Shown here piece after piece: positions 58,991 through 64,000 of a DNA stretch of 64,000 nucleotides. Origin of the DNA: Bacillota bacterium (lineage in GTDB: Bacteria; Bacillota; Clostridia; Lachnospirales; Lachnospiraceae); contig JAEZZO010000042.1 in NCBI GenBank assembly GCA_023418475.1, forward strand, positions 62,001-126,000. Reading direction: 5' to 3'. Under the pieces are notes generated by a model, which did no database searches, was not told the origin of the DNA, and saw nothing but the letters and a program-made list of their open reading frames with translations. Each line of letters starts with the position of its first letter. The stretch's first letter is position 1. The position numbers and the translations under genes are program-made.

Positions 58991-59100
58991 CGTCCTATGA
59001 AATAAAACCCTCCGGGAGGATGCGCAACTACGCGCGCGGAACAAAAGCTGTGTATTATTGACTTATGATCGCGAGAGTGCGCGAAGCACATTTTTGCTCC
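58991..59100 (+). repeat. dispersed 110-bp intergenic repeat, copy F2
   Basis: Exactly as long as copy F1 (42426-42535) and about 75% identical: CGTCCTATGAAATAAAACCC, CCTCC-GG-GAGG, GATCGCGAGAGTG, GTGC-GCGAA-GCAC and TTTTGCTC. It lies after a terminator and 249 bp before the membrane GH3 gene, the same layout as F1. Confidence 0.7.
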
Positions 59101-59348
59101 GTGTCAGAAAAAAGAGTTCTGGAAGAAATTTGTGCATTATGTATGGAAATTGGTTCCAAACAAAAGAAATCCATACAGTAATTACAATTTGTGAACCAAA
59201 AACTACAGTCTATGCAAAAAATAGGTACAAAGAATTTCCTGTGCTATGATATGAGCTACCATTAGTAAATAACTTTTGGAGGAGGTAAGGAAGAAAATAT
59301 TTCTAAGGGATTTTGTAATGAAAGAAAAAATTGTAGGGAGGAAAGTTT
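59101..59348. promoter_or_regulatory. upstream region of the membrane GH3 gene
   Basis: ACAGT occurs in direct repeat at 59175 and 59205, a spacing of 30 bp, in TACAGT contexts reminiscent of LytTR half-sites. A second strong Shine-Dalgarno (GGAGGAGGTAAGG at about 59278) has no sensible start codon behind it; the functional one is GGGAGG at 59337. Confidence 0.4.
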
Positions 59349-62162
59349 GTGAAAAAGAAAGGAAAAAAGAAAGGATATATGGGCCTTTCACTTATCGCCG
59401 TCATATTAGTAGTTGCTGTCATATCTAATATCTTGGCAAGTACATATTCTACAATGATTGGCTTGTATTTCAGAAGCTCAAAAAATGCTGAGACAAAGGT
59501 GTCTGCAGAGGAAGCACTTAAAAATGCAAATGATATGACACAGCAACTGGAGGAAGATGGAGCTGTTATGCTGAAGAACAGCATGGGCGCGGATGCCGCA
59601 GCGCTTCCTTTAGCAAAGGGGACAAAAATCAATCTGTTTGGTAATTGTTCTTATCAGACCTTGTATCAGGGTTCCGGATCAGCTTCCAGCTGGTTTAAGC
59701 AGGACTTAAATGTTAACTTAAAGAAAGGCCTTGAAAATGCTGGCTTTGAAGTAAATCCTGGTCTGTGGAAATTCTATGAGGATAACGCGAAGGAACGTAA
59801 GGATCAAAAGGGTGGTATGGCGAACATGTCAGGCGCTGACCATAGCATATTAGAAGAAAGTATGGATTTATATAAGAGTTACTCTTATAACAATCAGAAC
59901 ATTCTGGACTATTCTAAGAATTATTCTGATGTGGCAGTGGTTGTAATTGGTCGTGCCGGAGGTGAGGGTAGTGACGCTGCACTTGATATGAAGGGCTGTG
60001 CAGGCGGCGATGATGGTAAGAGCTACTTACAATTACAGAATGTTGAACTAGAGCTGTTGGATTATGTAGAACAGAACTATAGCAAGGTAATTATATTATT
60101 AAATACACCGATGCAAATCGAATGCGGTTTCCTTGAAAATGATAAGATTGCCGCTGCAATATGGATGGGAATGCCCGGAACAACCGGTAATAATGCAATC
60201 GGTGAAATTCTTGCAGGAACAATTAATCCTTCGGGACATTTGACAGATACCTATGCGTACGATGCAACCTCAGCACCCTCGTATTATAATTTTGGAGATT
60301 TTTCCTATGCGAATTATAAGTCTGATGCTAATAAATATGTTCATTATCAGGAAGGCATTTATGTAGGTTACCGTTATTATGAGACAGCAGCAACGGATGG
60401 CTATATTGATTATGACAAAACAGTTCAATATCCGTTCGGCTATGGCCTTTCTTATACCAGCTTTGACTGGAAGGTAAAAAAGACCGAGCTTGGTAAAATC
60501 GGAGGTCAGATTACGGTTGACGTAGAGGTTACAAATACCGGTAAAGTGGCAGGAAAGGATGTAGTTCAGTTATATTATTCTGCACCCTACGATGCTGGTG
60601 AGAATATAGAGAAATCATCAATTGATCTCGGTGCATTTGCAAAGACAGGAGTGATTGAACCTGGTAAATCACAGACAGTAACCTTAACCATGAAGGTTGA
60701 TGATATGTCTTCTTACGATTACAGAAATTCAAAGAGCTATGTATTAAGTCAGGGAGATTATGCACTTAAGCTGCAGACAGATTCACATCATATTAAGACA
60801 AATTCTGATGGCAAGGCATTGGATCCAATCAATTACAAGATTGACAGCAAGGTAATCTACAGTGATGCTGATAACGGAAAGCGTTCCACCGATGTGATTG
60901 CAGCAACCAACCTCTTTGATCATATCACGGCAGGAGATGGCGACTTTGGTGAAAATGGAGCTAAAACAAAGTACATATCAAGATCTGATTGGGCTGGTAC
61001 CATGCCGAAATCACGTTCTGAAGCAGAGAATATGAATGCTTCGGATGCCGTAATCAAATTAATGTCCAATAACTATGCCGGATCTTCCTTTGATTTTGAT
61101 AAGATACCGGATGCTAAGGCCCCTGTAACTGGTAAGAAAAACAATCTTGAGATCAGTGATATGAGAGGACTTAAATATGACGATCCGAAGTGGCAGAAGC
61201 TGATTGAGGAGATGTCAGTCGAGGAATTGGCTAAGCTGGTTGGTAGCTGTGGTTGGAGTAATCCTGCAGTACTCTCCATTAATAAAGCCGTTGCTATTGA
61301 TATGGATGGAGCAGAAGGCTTGCATGATTTAACGAAGGATAAGACAAGTAATCAATATGTTGGTTCTGTTGTGCGTGGATGTACTTGGGATACAGAACTA
61401 GCATACAAATTTGGTAATGTTTATGGAGATGAATGTCTTACAAATGGTGTCTCTGGAATGTACGGCTTTACTGTTAATATCCATCGTTCACCCTTTGGTG
61501 GCAGAGCTTTCGAGAGCTATTCTGAGGATGGATTACTATCCGGTAAGATTGCTGCACAGGAAGTTGCTGGTTTGCAGAATAAGGAGATTGCAGTTTACTT
61601 AAAGCATTTCTGTCTGAATGACCAGGAGACCAATCGTTCTGGTGTTCATACCTGGGCAAATGAGCAGGCAATTAGAGAGATTTATGCAAGACCATTTGAA
61701 ATTGTTACAAAGGAAGCAAATTGTACAGGTTACATGTCCTCCTACAATTATGTAGGTGCAGGCTGGTCAAGTGCAGATTATAACTTATTAACAGCACTTC
61801 CCCGTGGGGAATGGAATTTCACCGGAAGAATTGTTACGGATGCTGCATTCGATCCTAAAATGTATAATCCAGACGCAGGTCTTGTAGCAGGAACGAATAT
61901 GTTCCTTACACCAATGGGAACGAAGTTTGGCGATAAGATTACGGGTACTAATTTCGGAATTCAAACCTTACAAGAGGCTGCTCACAGACAATTATATATC
62001 TATGCAAATGGCTCAGCTATTAATATTAAGGTTCAAGGTATCAATACCTGGAAGTATCTTGTAGCGGGACTTGACGCAGTATTCCTGTTACTGATTGCCT
62101 TAATTACATTTACAATGGTAATTCCGGCCTTCAGAAGGAAGGAAAAGAAGGAAAATCTTTAA
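59349..62162 (+). CDS. membrane-anchored GH3 glycosidase with permuted domain order
   Basis: A 937-residue GH3 protein with a transmembrane helix at each end (about 9-31 and 903-928, then RRKEKKENL). The domain order is reversed: C-terminal-type sandwich and FnIII-like part first (DGAVMLKNS, PFGYGLSYTSF), then the barrel (KHFCLNDQETNRSG) with the nucleophile region RIVTDAAFD (Asp831). Reversed order is known in some ruminal beta-glucosidases. The usual SDW becomes TDA, so specificity or activity may differ. GTG 59349 lies six bases after GGGAGG. It probably works outside the cell at the membrane surface, since the N-terminal helix is preceded by Lys-rich residues. Confidence 0.88.
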   Translation: MKKKGKKKGYMGLSLIAVILVVAVISNILASTYSTMIGLYFRSSKNAETKVSAEEALKNANDMTQQLEEDGAVMLKNSMGADAAALPLAKGTKINLFGNCSYQTLYQGSGSASSWFKQDLNVNLKKGLENAGFEVNPGLWKFYEDNAKERKDQKGGMANMSGADHSILEESMDLYKSYSYNNQNILDYSKNYSDVAVVVIGRAGGEGSDAALDMKGCAGGDDGKSYLQLQNVELELLDYVEQNYSKVIILLNTPMQIECGFLENDKIAAAIWMGMPGTTGNNAIGEILAGTINPSGHLTDTYAYDATSAPSYYNFGDFSYANYKSDANKYVHYQEGIYVGYRYYETAATDGYIDYDKTVQYPFGYGLSYTSFDWKVKKTELGKIGGQITVDVEVTNTGKVAGKDVVQLYYSAPYDAGENIEKSSIDLGAFAKTGVIEPGKSQTVTLTMKVDDMSSYDYRNSKSYVLSQGDYALKLQTDSHHIKTNSDGKALDPINYKIDSKVIYSDADNGKRSTDVIAATNLFDHITAGDGDFGENGAKTKYISRSDWAGTMPKSRSEAENMNASDAVIKLMSNNYAGSSFDFDKIPDAKAPVTGKKNNLEISDMRGLKYDDPKWQKLIEEMSVEELAKLVGSCGWSNPAVLSINKAVAIDMDGAEGLHDLTKDKTSNQYVGSVVRGCTWDTELAYKFGNVYGDECLTNGVSGMYGFTVNIHRSPFGGRAFESYSEDGLLSGKIAAQEVAGLQNKEIAVYLKHFCLNDQETNRSGVHTWANEQAIREIYARPFEIVTKEANCTGYMSSYNYVGAGWSSADYNLLTALPRGEWNFTGRIVTDAAFDPKMYNPDAGLVAGTNMFLTPMGTKFGDKITGTNFGIQTLQEAAHRQLYIYANGSAINIKVQGINTWKYLVAGLDAVFLLLIALITFTMVIPAFRRKEKKENL

Positions 62163-62239
62163 TTTACAATCAAGCATAAGTAAAAAAGATATTAATTAAT
62201 ATGCTTTATGCCGCAATAGGCGGCAGAATAGGAGACTAT

Positions 62240-62689
62240 ATGAAAAGATTATTTAGTACTATTTTAGCATTTATGCTGATTGCTTCTGTAATATGTACCG
62301 CAGGCTGTGGCTCAGGGAAAGCAAAAGAGGCTGTAACCTATCAGGGTTCCTATCATACCGAAGCTGACGGTGTAAAAAGAGGAGCAGAACTTACAATTGC
62401 GATAAAGGATAATGCAATTACAGCAATGGAATTATCCACAAGCTCCGATTATTCTATCACAGACCCCAACAAAATGCAGATGGCATGGGGAGTTAAGGTA
62501 AATGCACTTATTCTTAATTTATCAGGAATGAGTATGGATGATTTAAATAAAATTGAAGTTACACTGGATGATAAAGGAATTCCGACTGCAATTGAGGGAA
62601 TGAAGTCAGATTGGATACCGGATGATTGCACCGATTGCACCGGTATGCTACTCCTGGCACTACAGGATGCTTTGAAGAAAGTAAAGTAA
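62240..62689 (+). CDS. small lipoprotein of unknown function
   Basis: A 149-residue lipoprotein. The signal MKRLFSTILAFMLIASVICT leads to the lipobox TAGC with Cys at about 23. The mature part (YQGSYHTEADGVKRGAELTI, then alternating strands) vaguely resembles small FMN-binding or calycin-like domains, but no motif confirms this. It ends with a Cys pair, CTDCTG. ATG 62240 follows AGGAG; a GCCGC/GCGGC hairpin sits just before the Shine-Dalgarno. It lies between two GH3 genes and is probably co-transcribed with the membrane GH3. Confidence 0.75.
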   Translation: MKRLFSTILAFMLIASVICTAGCGSGKAKEAVTYQGSYHTEADGVKRGAELTIAIKDNAITAMELSTSSDYSITDPNKMQMAWGVKVNALILNLSGMSMDDLNKIEVTLDDKGIPTAIEGMKSDWIPDDCTDCTGMLLLALQDALKKVK

Positions 62690-62838
62690 CAGTTAATTCA
62701 TAATTGAAATATTTTAAGCAAATACAAAACAAAAATAACGGTAATTATCATTCTTTTTGTGTATGGGAAGGGCTATGGCGGTATCGTAATATGCCGCCAT
62801 ACCAAAGTAAGATCAAAGAACAAGATGAGGAATTTCGG

Positions 62839-64000
62839 ATGAGATATAAAGAATTGATTGAAAAAATGACACTGCAAGAAAAAGCATCCCTGATGTCAGG
62901 GAAGGATTTCTGGCAGACGATGGATATAAAGCGGCTTGGTATTAACAGCATATTTCTTTCAGATGGGCCGCACGGAATTCGCAAACAGGCAGCAGCTGCA
63001 GATCATCTGGGGCTAAATCCAAGTATTCCTGCAACCTGTTTTCCAACGGCGGCTACAGTGGCTAACAGCTGGGATGAAAAGCTTGGTCAAAAGCTTGGAG
63101 AAGCGTTAGGAGAAGAAGCAGTTGCGCTTAAAGTGAATGTAGTGTTGGGTCCTGGTGTGAACATGAAGCGGAATCCACTGTGTGGAAGGAATTTTGAATA
63201 TTTCAGTGAAGATCCTTATCTCGCCGGGAAAATGGCTGCTTCCTACATAAGAGGGATACAATCGAAAGGCATCTCAGCCTGTGTAAAGCACTTTTGTGCG
63301 AATAATCAGGAAGAAAGACGAATGTCAATTGATACAATTGTCGATGAACGTACCTTAAGAGAGATATATCTCACAGCCTTCGAGATAGCAATTAAGGAAG
63401 GCAAGACAAAGGCCATCATGTCGTCCTATAACATGCTAAACGGTGAATATACCAATGAAAATATTCATTTGATGAGGGATATTCTCAGAGGAGAATGGCA
63501 GTATGATGGTTGCGTAGTTACCGATTGGGGTGGCAGTAATGACCGCGTGGCAGGTCTTTTAGCCGGAAATGAGCTGGAGATGCCCACAACAGCAGGAGAA
63601 ACGAATGAGGAAATCGTTCAGGCAGTAAATTCAGGAATAATTCAGGAAGAAGTTTTGGATGAGTGCGTGGATCGTCTGTTGAACTTAATCTTTGAGACAG
63701 AAGAAGCCTTTCAGGAGCCTGCGAAGAAGATAAAGGCAGAGGTGCACCATGAATTGGCTTGCCAGATTACTGAAGAATCCATCGTATTACTTAAGAATGA
63801 AAATAACATTCTACCGATTAAGCAGAATGAGAGAGTAGCTGTGATTGGCGATTTCGCAGTAACCCCAAGGTATCAGGGTGCCGGTTCTTCCATAGTTAAT
63901 CCAATAAAAGTAGATAATACGGTGGATTGCTTTATTAAATCGGGAATTGAATGCGTTGGATTTGAACAGGGCTTTGAACGTTACGGGAAGAAGAATCAGG
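62839..64000 (+). CDS. GH3 beta-glucosidase (partial, runs off the window)
   Basis: The first 387 residues of a second classical-order GH3 enzyme, closely similar to the one at 18243: LIEKMTLQEKASLMSGKDFW, GRNFEYFSEDP, KHFCANNQEE and the nucleophile motif GCVVTDWG (Asp229). The frame is still open at 64000, in the C-terminal sandwich domain (YQGAGSS). ATG 62839 follows GAGGAA, five bases away. A TATGGCGG/CCGCCATA stem (62774-62801) lies in the leader. No signal peptide is seen. Confidence 0.93.
   Translation, partial: MRYKELIEKMTLQEKASLMSGKDFWQTMDIKRLGINSIFLSDGPHGIRKQAAAADHLGLNPSIPATCFPTAATVANSWDEKLGQKLGEALGEEAVALKVNVVLGPGVNMKRNPLCGRNFEYFSEDPYLAGKMAASYIRGIQSKGISACVKHFCANNQEERRMSIDTIVDERTLREIYLTAFEIAIKEGKTKAIMSSYNMLNGEYTNENIHLMRDILRGEWQYDGCVVTDWGGSNDRVAGLLAGNELEMPTTAGETNEEIVQAVNSGIIQEEVLDECVDRLLNLIFETEEAFQEPAKKIKAEVHHELACQITEESIVLLKNENNILPIKQNERVAVIGDFAVTPRYQGAGSSIVNPIKVDNTVDCFIKSGIECVGFEQGFERYGKKNQ

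Overview
The window looks like a chromosomal segment of a low-GC, Gram-positive, plant- or mucus-glycan-degrading anaerobe, most like a Lachnospiraceae/Clostridium phytofermentans-type organism. Supporting signs are strong AGGAGG-type ribosome binding sites, lipoprotein-type solute-binding proteins, many small AraC-controlled sugar loci, a PPi-dependent phosphofructokinase and a GH112 phosphorylase. No phage, CRISPR array, rRNA or tRNA was seen. The identification is inference from gene content; no database search was run.

Layout. 1-5.0 kb: ribose/xylose-type sugar ABC transporter (permease, double ATPase, permease, binding lipoprotein), closed by a strong terminator. 5.1-5.4 kb: relic of a membrane sensor. 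5.7-7.9 kb: GH36 alpha-galactosidase. 8.2-10.0 kb: PadR repressor with an FtsW/RodA-like membrane protein. 10.2-16.5 kb: AraC regulator divergent from GH1, then PfkB kinase, DeoC-type aldolase and PPi-PFK. 17-20.5 kb: AraC and GH3. 21-31.6 kb: AraC, a 1.1-kDa-residue-class DUF5107/TPR protein, GH2-like, GH43-like, URO-D-like protein and rhamnose mutarotase. 31.6-32.7 kb: AT-rich scar with a broken permease, a 5'-truncated ABC ATPase and a dead serine-recombinase tail. 32.8-37.8 kb: AraC, GH112 phosphorylase and aldo/keto reductase. 38.5-42.3 kb: LplB/YtcP-type oligosaccharide ABC transporter. 42.6-48.9 kb: MATE pump, CubicO-type serine hydrolase, Eis-like acetyltransferase, alpha/beta hydrolase and TetR. 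49-54.8 kb: AraC and two GH31 enzymes. 55-56.6 kb: M23-type protein preceded by a truncated flavodoxin, and TetR. 56.9-64 kb: LytTR two-component pair, a membrane-anchored circularly permuted GH3, a small lipoprotein and the start of another GH3.

How it fits together. The window reads as a chain of glycan-utilisation loci, each a specific AraC regulator plus cytoplasmic glycosidase or phosphorylase, fed by two ABC importers. Most glycosidases lack signal peptides, so they should act on imported oligosaccharides. Rhamnose mutarotase, GH112 and a YghZ-like reductase suggest galactosyl-rhamnose or other rhamnose-containing substrates in the 22-38 kb part.

The most unusual content is non-coding. 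A family of multi-hairpin leader elements (about 48.03-48.19, 25.66-25.85, 52.34-52.76, 20.90-20.995 kb and a remnant at 36.79 kb) ends in its own Shine-Dalgarno sequence directly before unrelated genes. One copy has no gene after it, and another has expanded by tandem duplication of terminator hairpins and of a 21-23 bp hairpin unit. Two further dispersed intergenic repeat families, 21-bp-phased AraC-type operators and several gene relics were also found.
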